Counted from the stretch's first letter, positions 8,957 to 19,439 are shown. The stretch is 64,000 nt of DNA from Pseudomonadales bacterium (GCA_012103535.1 WLWQ01000001.1:496001-560000); one strand, 5' to 3'. The notes: a model not told the origin generated them from the letters alone. Program-made: numbers and translations.

Positions 8957-9801
8957 TTCAACAAATCCTCTGGTTGAAAAATGAGAGACAGAGTTCTGAA
9001 ATTTGCATTAAAAACATTAATCGGCAAACTCCGTAATTCTGTGAACGGAGCGGCACTGTAAACCGCATTTTCCGCAGATCTATCGAACGCTGGATCGCCG
9101 CTGGATTCGGTAATTCTAGCATCCAAAAGTTCCCCGGTGGGCAGCATGTTTATCTGCAGAATCGCACGCATGCCGTTCCTTGCACTGGGTGGTCTATTCC
9201 ACACTTGCTGAACTGCACCTTGAATTAAACCGGTAGCGCTTTGCACTAATTCAAATTCGGTGCGGGCAGCTTCTGCGGAGGCGGCTTCTGCTACTTCTTG
9301 TTGGCGCCGTCTATCCGCTTCTTCTTGCTGGCGTCGGCGCTCTGCTTCTGCCAATTCTCGCTGTCTTTGTTCGTCCAATTCCCGTTGTTCTGTTTCTCTT
9401 TGTCTTTCTAAATCTAGCTGGCGCTGCCTTTCTAATTCCTCTCGCTCGATCAATGCTTGCCTTGCTTGTTCTCGTTCTGCTTCTTCTCTCTGCCGCTCGA
9501 GTTCGGCCTGCCTTTCTTCTTGCTGTTGCTGCTGCCTTTGTTCTTCCTCACGCGCTATCCGTTCCTGTTCCATCCGTTCTATGCGTTGTCTTTCTAGATT
9601 CCGTTCGTTTCTAACTTGGGGGTTTTCATCAATGAACAGGGCTTTAATGATTGTCGGTTGTATCAGTTCCATCGCCTCAGATTGACTGCCCGACTGCAAA
9701 TATATAACCAGGGTAAGAATACAAATGTGCAACCCCAATGCGGCTATCAGAGAAAATGGGTAGCCGTTGTAAATGACTAAATTGTTAAAGGCACTATTCA
9801 T
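8953..9801 (-). CDS. tolA: Cell envelope integrity protein TolA
   Basis: TolA couples the TolQR motor to Pal/TolB. The 282-aa protein has one N-terminal membrane helix (about residues 16-37, FSLIAALGLHICILTLVIYL), a long Gln/Glu/Arg-rich helical domain (about 60-175) with patterns such as RQREEAEREQARQALIE, and a compact C-terminal domain (about 185-282; VQQVWNRPPSARNGMRAILQINMLPTG is the TonB-like TolA fold, written here only in part). The middle domain is of intermediate length. Reading the opposite strand yields a long false ORF because of the repetitive codons. It overlaps tolB by 4 bases. Confidence 0.93.
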   Translation of the reverse strand: MNSAFNNLVIYNGYPFSLIAALGLHICILTLVIYLQSGSQSEAMELIQPTIIKALFIDENPQVRNERNLERQRIERMEQERIAREEEQRQQQQQEERQAELERQREEAEREQARQALIEREELERQRQLDLERQRETEQRELDEQRQRELAEAERRRQQEEADRRRQQEVAEAASAEAARTEFELVQSATGLIQGAVQQVWNRPPSARNGMRAILQINMLPTGELLDARITESSGDPAFDRSAENAVYSAAPFTELRSLPINVFNANFRTLSLIFQPEDLLN

Positions 9802-9826
9802 AGAAACTCAACACAGAAACCTGGAG

Positions 9827-10267
9827 CTACAAACTTTCTAATGGTTTGGTAATAAAATTTAGATTAGTGACACCAGCCTGGTTAAGGGTAGTAATCAGCG
9901 TAATCATTCCCCCCCAGCTCGCTTCAGAATCTCCTTCGAGAAGAACCTGAATACTTGGATTTGCTTCTACTATCTGGCTCACTCGCAGGCTGACAGTTCC
10001 CAAATCCATTGACTCCCGGTCATCACCGGTGGCACCTATACTGAGAAAGTACTCACCATTAGACGTTATAAAAACCACGAGAGTTTCGAGATTTTCATCG
10101 ATATCCAACGGTTCGTTGTTTGCCTGCGGTAAATCGACTTCGATGCCTTGATTGAGCATCGGCGCAGTGAGCATAAAAACAACCAACAAAACCAGCATGA
10201 CATCAATTAATGGAACGACATTAATATCATTAACCAATTTGCGCTTTTTGCGGGCTATGGTTTCCAT
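9827..10267 (-). CDS. tolR: TolR, inner-membrane motor subunit
   Basis: TolR is the ExbD-like stator subunit that, with TolQ, uses the proton gradient to energise TolA. The 146-aa protein has a single membrane helix at about residues 19-38 with the key Asp in VPLIDVMLVLLVVFM (Asp near residue 23), the proton-path residue. The periplasmic domain follows, ending VTNLNFITKPLE. Normal length (E. coli 142). It lies between tolQ and tolA with short gaps of 20 and 25 bases. Confidence 0.95.
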   Translation of the reverse strand: METIARKKRKLVNDINVVPLIDVMLVLLVVFMLTAPMLNQGIEVDLPQANNEPLDIDENLETLVVFITSNGEYFLSIGATGDDRESMDLGTVSLRVSQIVEANPSIQVLLEGDSEASWGGMITLITTLNQAGVTNLNFITKPLESL

Positions 10268-10287
10268 AAAGGGATGCTCATTTGGAA

Positions 10288-10977
10288 CTACGAATTGCTA
10301 TGAACTTGCCGGTGCAAGATGCTGGAAAATTCGTCGGAAAAGGTGATGTAACTGCTGGTTACATAGTCCAGAGTAGACGAATAGCGGTTAAAAGCTACCA
10401 CAGCCGGAATCGCAGCAAACAAGCCAATTGCTGTTGCCAGCAAGGCTTCGGCGATACCCGGTGCGAGCACTAAAATTGAAGCTTGCGCCTGGCTAGCTAT
10501 GGCCAAAAAAGTGTTCATTATGCCGATCACCGTACCAAACAGTCCGATATAAACTGACACTGATCCGATCGTTGCAAGAATAGGTAAGTGCTTCTCAAGT
10601 TTCTCTTCTTCTCGTGAAAAGGCAACGCGCATGGCGCGCTGCGCACCTTCCATAATAGCTTCGCCATCAACAGCACCCTGTTGCCGCAGGCGCATGAATT
10701 CTTTGAATCCCGCGCGAAAGATATTTTCCATGCCGACAATTTGAATGCTGTCCTGCTGCATCTGGCTGCCTTCTTTATAAAGCTGGCTCAAATCCATACC
10801 GGACCAGAATCGTTGTTCGAAACTGAAAACGCCTCTACGGGCTGCAGACAAAACCAACCAACGCTGAATAATAATGATCCAGGAAACAATAGAAGTAATG
10901 ATTAAGATGAGAAATACCAGTTGCACAGGCAGGCTGGCATTCAGCATTAATTCAATTGGATTAAATCCTTCGTTCAC
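10288..10977 (-). CDS. tolQ: TolQ, inner-membrane motor subunit
   Basis: TolQ is the ExbB/MotA-like proton channel subunit. The 229-aa protein has three membrane helices at about residues 17-40, 130-155 and 168-195, with the family segments LPILATIGSVSVYIGLFGTV and PGIAEALLATAIGLFAAIPAV that carry the conserved small and Thr residues. Normal length. In most gammaproteobacteria the thioesterase ybgC precedes tolQ. Here about 256 bases without a plausible gene lie between ruvB and tolQ, so ybgC is missing at this locus and tolQ probably has its own promoter in the gap. Confidence 0.95.
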   Translation of the reverse strand: MNEGFNPIELMLNASLPVQLVFLILIITSIVSWIIIIQRWLVLSAARRGVFSFEQRFWSGMDLSQLYKEGSQMQQDSIQIVGMENIFRAGFKEFMRLRQQGAVDGEAIMEGAQRAMRVAFSREEEKLEKHLPILATIGSVSVYIGLFGTVIGIMNTFLAIASQAQASILVLAPGIAEALLATAIGLFAAIPAVVAFNRYSSTLDYVTSSYITFSDEFSSILHRQVHSNS

Positions 10978-11233
10978 CCAGCGCTCTCCGCATTCGAATT
11001 TGAGGGATAGACATAGATTATGACAATAAAACTCCGCAGGAAATCCGCGGGTTTCAGGGGTTTATTCGGCCAAAATGTGAAATAGTTTCGTGAAAACGCA
11101 TTTAACCTTCTAAAACTAGCTTCGAGACGATAAAAACAGACACAAAGCTGGTCAATTGTGGCCAAATAAAGGCAATTGCCTGGATTTTGTAAGGCTGTGC
11201 GTCAAACTAAATAGTGAGGTAAAACAGCTTTGC

Positions 11234-12271
11234 TTAATGGGTTTGATCGTTAGAGAAAAGATCTTCTACTTGTTGCGATGGTTTGATGCCAAAATGGCGA
11301 TAGGCGTATTGAGTCACTACCCTGCCCCTGGGCGTTCGCATGATAAAACCCTGCTGAATCAGATAGGGTTCCAACACATCTTCGATCGTATCCCGCTCTT
11401 CACTAATTGCCGCAGCAAGACTATCGATTCCTACCGGTCCCCCTTCAAATTTTTCGATCATCGTCATTAGTAAGCGCCTATCCATATGATCGAAACCATT
11501 TTTATCGATGCTTAACATATCCAACGCACTGCTGGCACAGTCGAGGTTCACCGTGCCATCTTCCTTAACCTCTGAATAATCTCTGACCCGTCTCAGTAAG
11601 CGATTAGCAATCCGTGGCGTGCCACGTGAGCGTTTGGCAATTTCCATCGCGCCTTCCGCATCAATGCTAGTGCCAATAATCTCTGCCGAACGGCGCACGA
11701 TGCTGGAAAGTTCTTCGATAGAGTAAAACTCCAAACGTTGAATGATGCCAAAACGATCTCGTAGTGGTGAGGTTAATAAGCCCGCTCTGGTGGTGGCTCC
11801 CACTAAGGTAAACGGCGGCAAATCCAATTTAATCGATCGTGCTGCCGGTCCTTCACCAATCATGATATCCAACTGATAGTCTTCCATAGCCGGATAAAGT
11901 ATTTCTTCGATAGCCGGATTAAGACGGTGAATTTCATCGATAAAAAGAACATCGCCAGACTCTAGATTCGTCAACATGGCGGCAAGATCACCGGCTTTTT
12001 CTAAAACCGGTCCCGATGTTGTCTTTATTGCCACATCCAATTCATGGGCGATGATGTTGGCCAATGTGGTTTTCCCCAGGCCAGGCGGACCAAATACCAG
12101 AGTGTGGTCTAAGGCTTCGCTGCGATTTCTTGCAGCACTTATAAAGATGTCCATTTGATCTTTAACATCTTGCTGCCCAACATAGTCCTTTAAATATATT
12201 GGGCGAATCGCTCGATCCTGAGAATCTTCTAACTCTTTTGATTCGGGAGATATCAGTCTTTCTTCTTCCAT
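11234..12271 (-). CDS. ruvB: Holliday junction branch migration ATPase RuvB
   Basis: RuvB forms hexameric rings that, with RuvA, drive branch migration of Holliday junctions. The 345-aa protein has Walker [12 protein letters not shown] (about residues 61-71), Walker [10 protein letters not shown], sensor 1 [10 protein letters not shown], an arginine finger in SPLRDRFG, and the C-terminal winged helix ([14 protein letters not shown]). Full length. It lies 2 bases after the ruvA stop, in the order ruvC-ruvA-ruvB. Confidence 0.97.
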   Translation of the reverse strand: MEEERLISPESKELEDSQDRAIRPIYLKDYVGQQDVKDQMDIFISAARNRSEALDHTLVFGPPGLGKTTLANIIAHELDVAIKTTSGPVLEKAGDLAAMLTNLESGDVLFIDEIHRLNPAIEEILYPAMEDYQLDIMIGEGPAARSIKLDLPPFTLVGATTRAGLLTSPLRDRFGIIQRLEFYSIEELSSIVRRSAEIIGTSIDAEGAMEIAKRSRGTPRIANRLLRRVRDYSEVKEDGTVNLDCASSALDMLSIDKNGFDHMDRRLLMTMIEKFEGGPVGIDSLAAAISEERDTIEDVLEPYLIQQGFIMRTPRGRVVTQYAYRHFGIKPSQQVEDLFSNDQTH

Positions 12272-12273
12272 GG

Positions 12274-12879
12274 TTAAGCCATACTCTTTAATGACAAGCG
12301 AATCAGCTCTTCACTGTCAGTAGTCTCAGGGTGAACTTTTAACACTTGAGCAATCGCTCTTGCAGCCTGCGGTGGTTTATAACCCAAGCCAACCAATGCT
12401 GTTTCGGCATCTTTGGTGATAGATGATGGAGTCGTTGTTACGTCACTGCTTGTTGTCGCCGCATCTCCTGCATCCCATTCCGCTAGTCGGTCGCGCATTT
12501 CAATGATTAGGCGTTCTGCCGTTTTTTTACCAATGCCGGGCATGTTCACCATGGCATTAACATCATTGTTGCGCACGGTACGCACGAATTCATCCGCTTC
12601 CATTCCCGACAATATTGCCAAGGCCATTTTGGGCCCAACACCATTGACTCGAATTAAGGCTCGAAACATGGTTTTGTCTTTACTGTCATAGAAGCCATAC
12701 AACAATTGTGCATCTTCGCGCACTACAAAATGGGTGTGCAATAGCAGGTCCTGGCCGAGATCCGGCAGTTGGTACAAAGTACTCATAGGCACTTGCAATT
12801 CATAGGTGATGCCGCCTACTTCCACCAATATTTCCGGTGGATTTTTTTCTACTAACTTGCCGCGAATTTGTCCAATCAC
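12274..12879 (-). CDS. ruvA: Holliday junction DNA-binding protein RuvA
   Basis: RuvA binds the four-way junction as a tetramer and loads RuvB. The 201-aa protein shows the N-terminal OB-fold ([21 protein letters not shown]), the helix-hairpin-helix pair ([17 protein letters not shown] and [18 protein letters not shown]) and a C-terminal RuvB-contact domain after a Ser/Thr-rich linker. Normal length. It is 11 bases downstream of ruvC in a compact operon. Confidence 0.97.
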   Translation of the reverse strand: MIGQIRGKLVEKNPPEILVEVGGITYELQVPMSTLYQLPDLGQDLLLHTHFVVREDAQLLYGFYDSKDKTMFRALIRVNGVGPKMALAILSGMEADEFVRTVRNNDVNAMVNMPGIGKKTAERLIIEMRDRLAEWDAGDAATTSSDVTTTPSSITKDAETALVGLGYKPPQAARAIAQVLKVHPETTDSEELIRLSLKSMA

Positions 12880-12890
12880 TTACTGCTAAC

Positions 12891-13412
12891 CTACCTGCGA
12901 AGTCTTTTTCGGCTAAATGATTTTGCACCGGCCATGCGGATCAAACTGGTTTGGGTATTGGCATGACAAATAGCAACCGCCAGTGCGTCTGCCGCATCTT
13001 CGGCAATGTTATCACTGATCGACAACAGTGCTTTAACCATATGTTGGACCTGCGCCTTGTCGGCTCCCCCTGCACCTACTACTGCCTGTTTAACTTTTCG
13101 TGCCGAGTATTCTGCAACCGGAAGATCGTGGGATAAACAAGCGGTCATGGCCGAGCCCCTGGCCTGTCCAAGTTTTAGTGCAGAGGCTGCATTACGCCCC
13201 ATAAACACTTCTTCTATGGCGGCTTCCTGCGGCACATGCTGTTCGATTACTGCGCAAAGGTCATTAAAAATCGTCTTTAGTCGATCTGGTAGCGGCGCAG
13301 ATTCAGTGCGAATACATCCAGCATCGATATATTCCAGTTTGTTACCGACAGAATTGATAAGACCGTATCCGGTAATCCGCGAACCTGGATCGATGCCTAA
13401 AATTATGGCCAT
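12891..13412 (-). CDS. ruvC: Holliday junction endonuclease RuvC
   Basis: RuvC cleaves Holliday junctions. The 173-aa protein has the RNase H-like acidic residues: Asp7 in ILGIDPGSRITGYG, Glu in IEEVFMGRNAASALKLG, and the pair in EDAADALAVAICH. Length is normal. It is first of ruvCAB and sits 46 bases downstream of yebC, as in most gammaproteobacteria. Confidence 0.97.
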   Translation of the reverse strand: MAIILGIDPGSRITGYGLINSVGNKLEYIDAGCIRTESAPLPDRLKTIFNDLCAVIEQHVPQEAAIEEVFMGRNAASALKLGQARGSAMTACLSHDLPVAEYSARKVKQAVVGAGGADKAQVQHMVKALLSISDNIAEDAADALAVAICHANTQTSLIRMAGAKSFSRKRLRR

Positions 13413-13458
13413 TAAATTCTCTTGGGAATACCAACTACTTGTAAGGTTTTATCGGCAA

Positions 13459-14202
13459 TTAGAGCTGAGAAGCTATCTCTTCTGAGATATTGGCATTGGA
13501 ATAGACATTTTGTACGTCATCCAGATCTTCCAAATGTTCGACCAGCGTTAACAAGGTCTGGGCAGTATCTAAATCTAAATCCACCTCAGTCGAAGCAAGC
13601 ATGGTCATTTCGGCCCGCTCAGCTAGCAAACCGCTGGCTTTGAGTCCGTCTTGCACGGTGCCGAAGGTTTCCAAAGTTGTCATTACATCAATACTGCCAT
13701 CTTCGTTGGTAACCACATCGTGAGCACCAGCATCGAGAGCAGCTTCCATTATTTGCTCCTCATCACTGCCAACGGCAAAACTAATGACACCGGTTTTCTC
13801 GAATAGATACGCTACCGAGCCGTTAGTGCCCAGACTTCCACCAAATTTTGTAAAGCCATGACGAACTTCTGCCACAGTTCGGTTCTTGTTATCAGTGAGG
13901 GTTTCACAGAGTATTGCAACTCCGCCAGGACCATAACCTTCATACACCAATTCTTCGAGACTATCGCTCTCAGCCGTGCCAGCTCCTCTGGCGATTGCTC
14001 GGTCAATAGTATCCCGAGTCATGTTAGCGCCGAGCGCTTTATCGACTACTGCCCGCAATCTTGGATTGTCTGCAGGATTGCCTCCACCCAGTTTTGCGGC
14101 AACAGTTAACTCGCGGATAATTTTTGTAAAGACCTTCCCACGCTTGGCATCTTGCCCAGCTTTACGGTGCTTTATATTGGCCCATTTACTATGACCCGCC
14201 AT
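13459..14202 (-). CDS. yebC: YebC/PmpR family protein
   Basis: This 247-aa protein begins [20 protein letters not shown], the diagnostic YebC N-terminus, and keeps family blocks such as [16 protein letters not shown] and [14 protein letters not shown]. Family members have been described as DNA-binding transcription regulators (PmpR of the quinolone signal system) and more recently as factors easing ribosome stalling at proline-rich stretches. The latter would fit any proteobacterium, but the role here cannot be decided from sequence. Normal length, between aspS and ruvC as usual. Confidence 0.95.
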   Translation of the reverse strand: MAGHSKWANIKHRKAGQDAKRGKVFTKIIRELTVAAKLGGGNPADNPRLRAVVDKALGANMTRDTIDRAIARGAGTAESDSLEELVYEGYGPGGVAILCETLTDNKNRTVAEVRHGFTKFGGSLGTNGSVAYLFEKTGVISFAVGSDEEQIMEAALDAGAHDVVTNEDGSIDVMTTLETFGTVQDGLKASGLLAERAEMTMLASTEVDLDLDTAQTLLTLVEHLEDLDDVQNVYSNANISEEIASQL

Positions 14203-14225
14203 GATCTACTCCAAATCTAAGCGAA

Positions 14226-15998
14226 CTAAGTCGAAGGTTTTTGTTCCCGCAAACGAATATTGAGTTCGCGTAATTGCTTGGCTGAGACTGCGCCTGGCGC
14301 ATCCGTTAATGGACAGGAGGCGGATTGAGTCTTTGGAAAGGCGATAACTTCCCTGATTGAACTCGATCCAGTCATTAACATAATTAGCCGGTCAAAGCCG
14401 AAGGCGATTCCACCGTGTGGAGGACAGCCATAAGATAATGCGCCTAGTAGGAAGCCAAACTTTTCTTGGGCTTCTTCGTCACTAATTCCCAGCGCCTTAA
14501 ACACAGCCTGTTGCACAGTAGGCTGATTAATACGAATAGAACCACCACCTAGCTCGGTGCCATTCAAAACCATATCGTAGGCGCGGGACAAAGCAGATTT
14601 AGGATCGTTCTCTAGTGTTTCTGCGTCACAGGCTGGTGCTGTGAAAGGATGATGTAATGAAGTTAGATTACCCTCTCCATCTTCTTCAAACATTGGAAAA
14701 TCTATAACCCACAGCGGCGCCCACTCATCCTTAACTAAATCCAGATCTTCGGCGACTTTGATGCGCAGCGCGCCCATGGCTTCATTGACGATCTTTTCCT
14801 TGTCTGCACCAAAGAAAATTATGTCACCACTCTCCGCGTTTAACGTAGAGAGCAAGGATTCAATCACCTCAGTTCCCATGAATTTAAGAATTGGGGATTG
14901 CAATCCTTCGATACCAGCATCCAGATCATTGACCTTAATCCAGGCTAAACCGCGGGCACCGTAGATGCCGACGTACTCGGTATAGGCATCGATAATTTTG
15001 CGAGTCAGCGAGCCCCCTTGTGGAACACGTAAGGCCACCACTCTGCTATCGGGATCGTTTGCCGGACCACTAAACACTTTAAATTCTACCGACTTCATAA
15101 GATCGGCTATATCAACTAACTCCAAATCAATGCGTAAGTCGGGCTTGTCTGAACCATAGCGACGCATAGCTTCAGCATGGGAAATTTGAGGAAATTCTCC
15201 AAACTCAACGCCCATTAACGACTTAAAGGTATGACGGATCATCTCTTCCATGATTTCCATTATCTGGTTTTCATCCATGAACGAGGTTTCAACATCAATC
15301 TGTGTAAACTCAGGTTGGCGATCCGCGCGCAAATCTTCGTCGCGAAAACACTTCGCAATCTGATAATAACGATCCATGCCGGATGCCATCAGGATTTGCT
15401 TGAACAATTGCGGTGACTGCGGCAGCGCAAAAAATCGATTCGGATGGGTTCGACTAGGCACTAGGTAGTCGCGGGCCCCTTCCGGAGTAGCTTTGGTTAG
15501 CAAGGGCGTCTCAATATCCAGGAATCCATTGCTATCGAGAAAATTACGAATGGTATTTGCAACCTTGGAACGAAAACGCAGCTTGGCTGCCATTTCTGGT
15601 CTGCGCAGATCGATATAACGATAATGCAATCTGACATCTTCACCTACCTCAGCATGCTCGTCTAATTGCATAGGTGGCGATTCAGCGGCATTGAGTACTA
15701 CCAACTCTTTGCCCAAAATCTCAATTCTTCCAGTGGGCATTTCCTCATTGATAGTGCCCTCTGGCCGGAGACGCACTCTACCTTTTACCTGAATCACGAA
15801 TTCGTTACGCACGCCTTCGGCAATAGCAAAGCTTTCCACGGTATCTGGGTCGTAAACTACCTGCGAGATACCTTCTCGATCACGCACGTCTAAAAAGATT
15901 ACACCGCCATGATCGCGGCGTCGGTGGACCCAACCACAGAGAGATACATCCTGGTCGACGTGGGATTCGTTTAATTCGCCACAATAGTGACTTCGCAT
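14226..15998 (-). CDS. aspS: Aspartate-tRNA ligase AspS
   Basis: This 590-aa class II synthetase charges tRNA-Asp (bacterial type). N-terminal OB-fold anticodon domain (about 1-105; [20 protein letters not shown]), catalytic core with motif 2 [18 protein letters not shown], the bacterial-specific GAD insertion (about 285-420), and motif 3 [13 protein letters not shown] near residue 535. Full length. Whether it is discriminating or also charges tRNA-Asn cannot be read directly. Absence of gatCAB here is no evidence either way. Followed by yebC after 23 bases. Confidence 0.97.
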   Translation of the reverse strand: MRSHYCGELNESHVDQDVSLCGWVHRRRDHGGVIFLDVRDREGISQVVYDPDTVESFAIAEGVRNEFVIQVKGRVRLRPEGTINEEMPTGRIEILGKELVVLNAAESPPMQLDEHAEVGEDVRLHYRYIDLRRPEMAAKLRFRSKVANTIRNFLDSNGFLDIETPLLTKATPEGARDYLVPSRTHPNRFFALPQSPQLFKQILMASGMDRYYQIAKCFRDEDLRADRQPEFTQIDVETSFMDENQIMEIMEEMIRHTFKSLMGVEFGEFPQISHAEAMRRYGSDKPDLRIDLELVDIADLMKSVEFKVFSGPANDPDSRVVALRVPQGGSLTRKIIDAYTEYVGIYGARGLAWIKVNDLDAGIEGLQSPILKFMGTEVIESLLSTLNAESGDIIFFGADKEKIVNEAMGALRIKVAEDLDLVKDEWAPLWVIDFPMFEEDGEGNLTSLHHPFTAPACDAETLENDPKSALSRAYDMVLNGTELGGGSIRINQPTVQQAVFKALGISDEEAQEKFGFLLGALSYGCPPHGGIAFGFDRLIMLMTGSSSIREVIAFPKTQSASCPLTDAPGAVSAKQLRELNIRLREQKPST

Positions 15999-16044
15999 AA
16001 TTAATTCCTGTTAACTACTTTCAGCTGCCCTTGAATTTAGAGTT

Positions 16045-16446
16045 CTAGCTGGCCTTTTTTTGAGTGGAACTCGAGGATTCGCTTTTGGCTGACTTAGACT
16101 CAGACTTCGTAGCGCTCTTCTCTGACTTTGAGGGTTTTGCCTCTGCACTGGCTTTTTTAGTGTCGGTACCCTCTTTTGTATTATCTTTTGTGCTGCCTTC
16201 TTCGCTTCCCTTTTTACTCTCTTTACTCGCCGCTGAGTCAGATTCAGCAAGTTGTTTCTTATCGCCGGTTTTAAAATCGGTTTCGTACCAGCCTGCACCT
16301 TTCAGTCGAAAGCTCGCGGCGGAGAGTAATTTCTTGAGAGAAGCTTGATTACATTCGGGACAGTCCTGCAATGGATCGTCACTAATTTTTTGCAATGCTT
16401 CTAGTCTGTGAGCGCACTGCTCACATTGATATTCATATATTGGCAT
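16045..16446 (-). CDS. FmdB-family zinc ribbon protein
   Basis: This 133-aa protein begins MPIYEYQCEQCAHRLEAL and has a second CxxC in LQDCPECNQASLKKLLSA, forming the FmdB/CxxC_CxxC_SSSS zinc ribbon. The usual SAASFRLKGAGWYETDFK block follows. After residue about 65 the protein is a low-complexity Lys/Ser/Glu/Thr tail (about 70 residues), probably disordered. Function of the family is uncertain (named after a regulator of formamide/amide genes). Its position upstream of aspS is conserved in many gammaproteobacteria. The last codons lie 46 bases before aspS. Confidence 0.9.
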   Translation of the reverse strand: MPIYEYQCEQCAHRLEALQKISDDPLQDCPECNQASLKKLLSAASFRLKGAGWYETDFKTGDKKQLAESDSAASKESKKGSEEGSTKDNTKEGTDTKKASAEAKPSKSEKSATKSESKSAKSESSSSTQKKAS

Positions 16447-16574
16447 GTCACCAGCTCTTTCTCAGTTCCCTAACGGTCCAGTTCCTGTGATTCGATCTTT
16501 CTAATGCATCCGGCTCACTGCAACTGCCTTAAGGTGACCTAATCGGTAAAAAACAGCCGCTAAAATCAGCCCCA

Positions 16575-16590
16575 GCCGGTAAAAACCGGC
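16575..16590. repeat. GCCGGT-AAAA-ACCGGC hairpin
   Basis: A perfect 6-bp GC-rich stem with a 4-base A loop lies about 130 bases upstream of the fmdB-like start. It is followed by no T-run on either strand, so it is not an obvious terminator. It might be an operator or an RNA element in the 5' leader of the minus-strand transcript. Confidence 0.35.
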
Positions 16591-17026
16591 GATTATACCT
16601 TATATAGTCCGCGCCGCACCCCTGCATTTAAGAAATCGGAACTACGCCCGAACGGGCTAAAGGAATGAGATTTTCGGTGCCAGCGCAAAGACACGCTCTG
16701 CTGTAAAAGGATTGCGAAACGAGAATTACTAACAATTTTTCATAACAAGCGCTGCCAGACTAAACCCGACCACAATAGAAATAGAAATTTTGGCAAAAGC
16801 AAAAACAATCCTTAAAAGAATTTAATTTTGAATTCCGTTCTTTAAAGACGCGAATATTTGCAAGTCATGCACTTGGTTTGTTACTTAAAGTAAATTTTTA
16901 AGCTGAAAGTGGAAGAGAAATTCAACCCAAAAACAAATTTGTTAAGATTTAACTGACAAAGATTTAGACTATTTTTACTGATGTTTTCTAAATCGTGATG
17001 CAAATTAACAAAGTCATTATTAATGC

Positions 17027-17055
17027 TTGCTAGGTGTTAGTGAATGATTTATAAA
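17027..17055 (+). promoter_or_regulatory. Candidate sigma-70 promoter for the HU-like gene
   Basis: TTGCTA (17027-17032), a 17-base spacer and TATAAA (17050-17055). The -35 has 4 of 6 and the -10 has 5 of 6 consensus bases with ideal spacing. Transcription would begin near 17062, leaving a leader of about 110 bases before ATG 17174. Confidence 0.45.
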
Positions 17056-17173
17056 TACACCCCCTGAGTGGCTGTAAGGGAATTAATTTCTCATTGCATT
17101 TCACACACAAACATAAACGTTTCCTTTCCAGGAAATTGATCCACTAACACTGTTACTATAAAAGAGATTGGGC

Positions 17174-17566
17174 ATGGCTGTTAAAAAATCATCTAAAAAA
17201 GCTGCAACACGCAGAAAAGCGAGTACCGCTACCGCAAAAAAAGCTCCGGCTATACAAAAGAAATACACTAAGACTGAAATCCTGAATGAAATTGCTGCAA
17301 ACACAAGCGTAAGCAAAAAAGAAGTAGCGGCGGTTTTAGAAGAACTAGCAGTTGTAATCGAACGTCATATTAAAAAGCGTGCTGTGGGTGAATTTACTTT
17401 ACCAGGCTTGCTTAAAATTAAATCAGTAGTACGCCCAGCACGACCTGCTCGCAAAGGCGTACCCAATCCATTTCGCCCCGGCGAACTTATGGACATTCCC
17501 CGCAAACCTGCCTCAACCCGAGTTAAGGTACTGCCTCTGAAAAAACTCAAAGAGTTTGCACTGTAA
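17174..17566 (+). CDS. HU/IHF-family DNA-binding protein with basic N-terminal tail
   Basis: This 130-aa protein has a Lys/Ala/Thr-rich tail (residues 1-32: MAVKKSSKKAATRRKAS then TATAKKAPA) before an HU-type domain (about 33-130) with the helical part YTKTEILNEIAANTSVSK and a beta-arm region that differs from classical HU: VRPARPARKGVPNPFRPGEL and a C-terminal KVLPLKKLKEF. This type is seen in some gammaproteobacteria in addition to regular HU and IHF, and the tail resembles eukaryotic-like histone H1 tails. It likely binds DNA as a dimer and condenses it. Start ATG 17174 has AAAGAG 8 bases before it; an in-frame TTG at 17168 is less likely. A strong terminator follows, so it is monocistronic. 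Confidence 0.85.
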   Translation: MAVKKSSKKAATRRKASTATAKKAPAIQKKYTKTEILNEIAANTSVSKKEVAAVLEELAVVIERHIKKRAVGEFTLPGLLKIKSVVRPARPARKGVPNPFRPGELMDIPRKPASTRVKVLPLKKLKEFAL

Positions 17567-17634
17567 CGTAGCTGCAATTAAGGGGAAGTGCGTCGAGATC
17601 GCTCGTGCATTACTCCAAATCAGTTGTTAAATTA

Positions 17635-17664
17635 GAAAGGCAGCCAATGGCTGCCTTTCTTTTT
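17635..17664 (+). terminator. Rho-independent terminator after the HU-like gene
   Basis: GAAAGGCAGCC (17635-17645), loop AAT, GGCTGCCTTTC (17649-17659), then TTTTT: an 11-bp perfect stem, 3-base loop and a T-run. It lies 68 bases after the stop and 29 bases before proS. Confidence 0.9.
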
Positions 17665-17693
17665 CTAAGAACTGCTTAGTCGGAACATACTCG

Positions 17694-19439
17694 ATGCGCA
17701 CCAGCAAATTTTTACTCGCAACAATTAAAGAGACCCCAGCCGATGCTGAGATAATCAGTCATCAATTAATGGTGCGCGCTGGATTAATAAGAAAACTTGC
17801 GAGTGGCTTATATAGCTGGCTGCCACTTGGATTTAAAGTTCTAAACAAAGTGACCCAGATTGTCCGTGAAGAAATGGATAAATCAGGTGCCATGGAAGTA
17901 GTCATGCCAGTTGTGCAGCCTTCCGAGCTATGGGAAGAGTCCGGTCGCTGGCAAGGTATGGGTCCAGAATTATTGCGTTTTCAGGATCGGCATGAGCGGG
18001 ATTTTTGCCTGGGCCCAACCCATGAGGAAGTAATAACCGATATCGTTCGCAGCGAATACAGCAGCTATAAGCAGTTACCAGCGATCTTGTATCAAATCCA
18101 ATCGAAATTTCGTGATGAACGCAGGCCGCGCTTCGGCATCATGCGCTCCCGCGAATTCATCATGAAGGACGCCTACTCTTTTCATAAGGATGAAGAGTCA
18201 TTGCAACAAACCTATGAAGTCATGCACCAGACTTACTGCAATATCTTCTCGCGACTGGGTTTGGATTATCGACCTGTTATTGCCGATTCCGGCAATATTG
18301 GCGGGAGTACTTCTCACGAATTTCACGTGCTCGCAGATTCCGGCGAAGATGAAATCGTCTTTAGCAGTGACAGCAACTACGCAGCCAATAGAGAGCTAGC
18401 CGAAGGAGGCCTTGCTAGCCCTAACGCCGATGAGGAATCGCTCGAGCAGCAAACAGTAGACACTGGTGATGCCACGACCATTGATCAAGTATCTGCATTA
18501 CTCCACATTGAACCAACGAAAATGGTGAAAACCTTACTCGTGCATGGCGCCGATAAAGAAGGTAATCGCACTGATGACCTGGTTGCGCTCCTACTCCGAG
18601 GCGATCAAGAACTCAATGAAACTAAAGCGCAAAAACTAGACGGTGTTGCTGCACCCCTTCATTTTGCCGATGACGATTCAATTAAGAAGACAATAGGCTG
18701 CCCTCCTGGCTGCATTGGACCGCAAAATCTCAGCATAAGAATCATTGCGGATCATAGTGTGACCGACTTAAAGAACTTTGCCTGCGGCGCAAACACCGAA
18801 GGCAAACACATCACTAATCAAAATTGGTCTGATCAGTGCAAATTCAATGATTCAGCCGATATCAGAAAAATCCAGGAAGGAGATCCCAGCCCAGATGGAC
18901 AGGGAACACTTTCCATTAAACGTGGCATCGAAGTCGGGCACATCTTTCAACTGGGTAAAAAATACAGCGAAGCTTTAAACGCCACGGTGCTAGATGAAAA
19001 TGGCAAAGCTGTCGTTATGCCAATGGGCTGTTATGGTATTGGTGTAACTCGAATCGTTGCCGCCTGCATCGAGCAGAGCCATGATGACAAAGGCATAATC
19101 TGGCCGGAAAACATAACTCCATTTCATTTAATTGTGGTCCAGATAGATGCTCACAAATCGGATCAAGTGAAAGCATACTCAGAACAGATTTACGCTGACG
19201 CTCAAGCGCTGGGACTGGAAGTACTGTTAGACGACAGGGATAAAAAGACCAGCCCAGGTGTTAAATTTGCCGAATCTGAATTGATTGGAATTCCACATCG
19301 TGTGGTGGTTTCACCAAGGTCTCTTGCCGATAACGTGGTGGAATACACCAGCCGCAGCAGCGGTGAGAAACAGCAAATCGACAAAGATTCTCTGCTAGAT
19401 TTTATTGCCAACACGGTAAACTCCCAAACTTCTGACTAA
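17694..19439 (+). CDS. proS: Proline-tRNA ligase ProS
   Basis: 581-aa bacterial-type ProRS. It begins [20 protein letters not shown], carries the class II motifs (motif 1 region [18 protein letters not shown]; motif 2 [21 protein letters not shown]), an INS editing domain at about residues 225-405 (hydrolyses Ala-tRNA-Pro), motif 3 [13 protein letters not shown], and the C-terminal anticodon-binding domain (about 475-581). Length is standard. The 3' end overlaps the acyP stop by 4 bases on the opposite strand. An HU terminator separates it from the gene before. Confidence 0.97.
   Translation: MRTSKFLLATIKETPADAEIISHQLMVRAGLIRKLASGLYSWLPLGFKVLNKVTQIVREEMDKSGAMEVVMPVVQPSELWEESGRWQGMGPELLRFQDRHERDFCLGPTHEEVITDIVRSEYSSYKQLPAILYQIQSKFRDERRPRFGIMRSREFIMKDAYSFHKDEESLQQTYEVMHQTYCNIFSRLGLDYRPVIADSGNIGGSTSHEFHVLADSGEDEIVFSSDSNYAANRELAEGGLASPNADEESLEQQTVDTGDATTIDQVSALLHIEPTKMVKTLLVHGADKEGNRTDDLVALLLRGDQELNETKAQKLDGVAAPLHFADDDSIKKTIGCPPGCIGPQNLSIRIIADHSVTDLKNFACGANTEGKHITNQNWSDQCKFNDSADIRKIQEGDPSPDGQGTLSIKRGIEVGHIFQLGKKYSEALNATVLDENGKAVVMPMGCYGIGVTRIVAACIEQSHDDKGIIWPENITPFHLIVVQIDAHKSDQVKAYSEQIYADAQALGLEVLLDDRDKKTSPGVKFAESELIGIPHRVVVSPRSLADNVVEYTSRSSGEKQQIDKDSLLDFIANTVNSQTSD

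Larger units (their letters stand above)
16447..17173. other. AT-rich intergenic region between fmdB-like and HU-like genes
   Basis: 727 bases without a credible gene on either strand. It holds a small hairpin (16575-16590) and a long AT-rich stretch (about 16740-17060) rich in TTTA/AAAT runs that becomes suitable for a promoter region near its right end, where a sigma-70 type promoter is seen (17027-17055). It separates two divergent genes. I see no RNA gene that I can name. Confidence 0.6.

Noticed and set aside
9260..9685. 141-codon open frame opposite tolA, Ser/Arg/Cys-rich
   Set aside because: It is the mirror of the Gln/Glu/Arg repeat of TolA; low complexity and no start signal.
10974..11165. 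63-codon frame from TTG upstream of tolQ, which might replace ybgC
   Set aside because: No similarity to YbgC or any hotdog protein, TTG start and overlap with tolQ; ybgC is considered absent.
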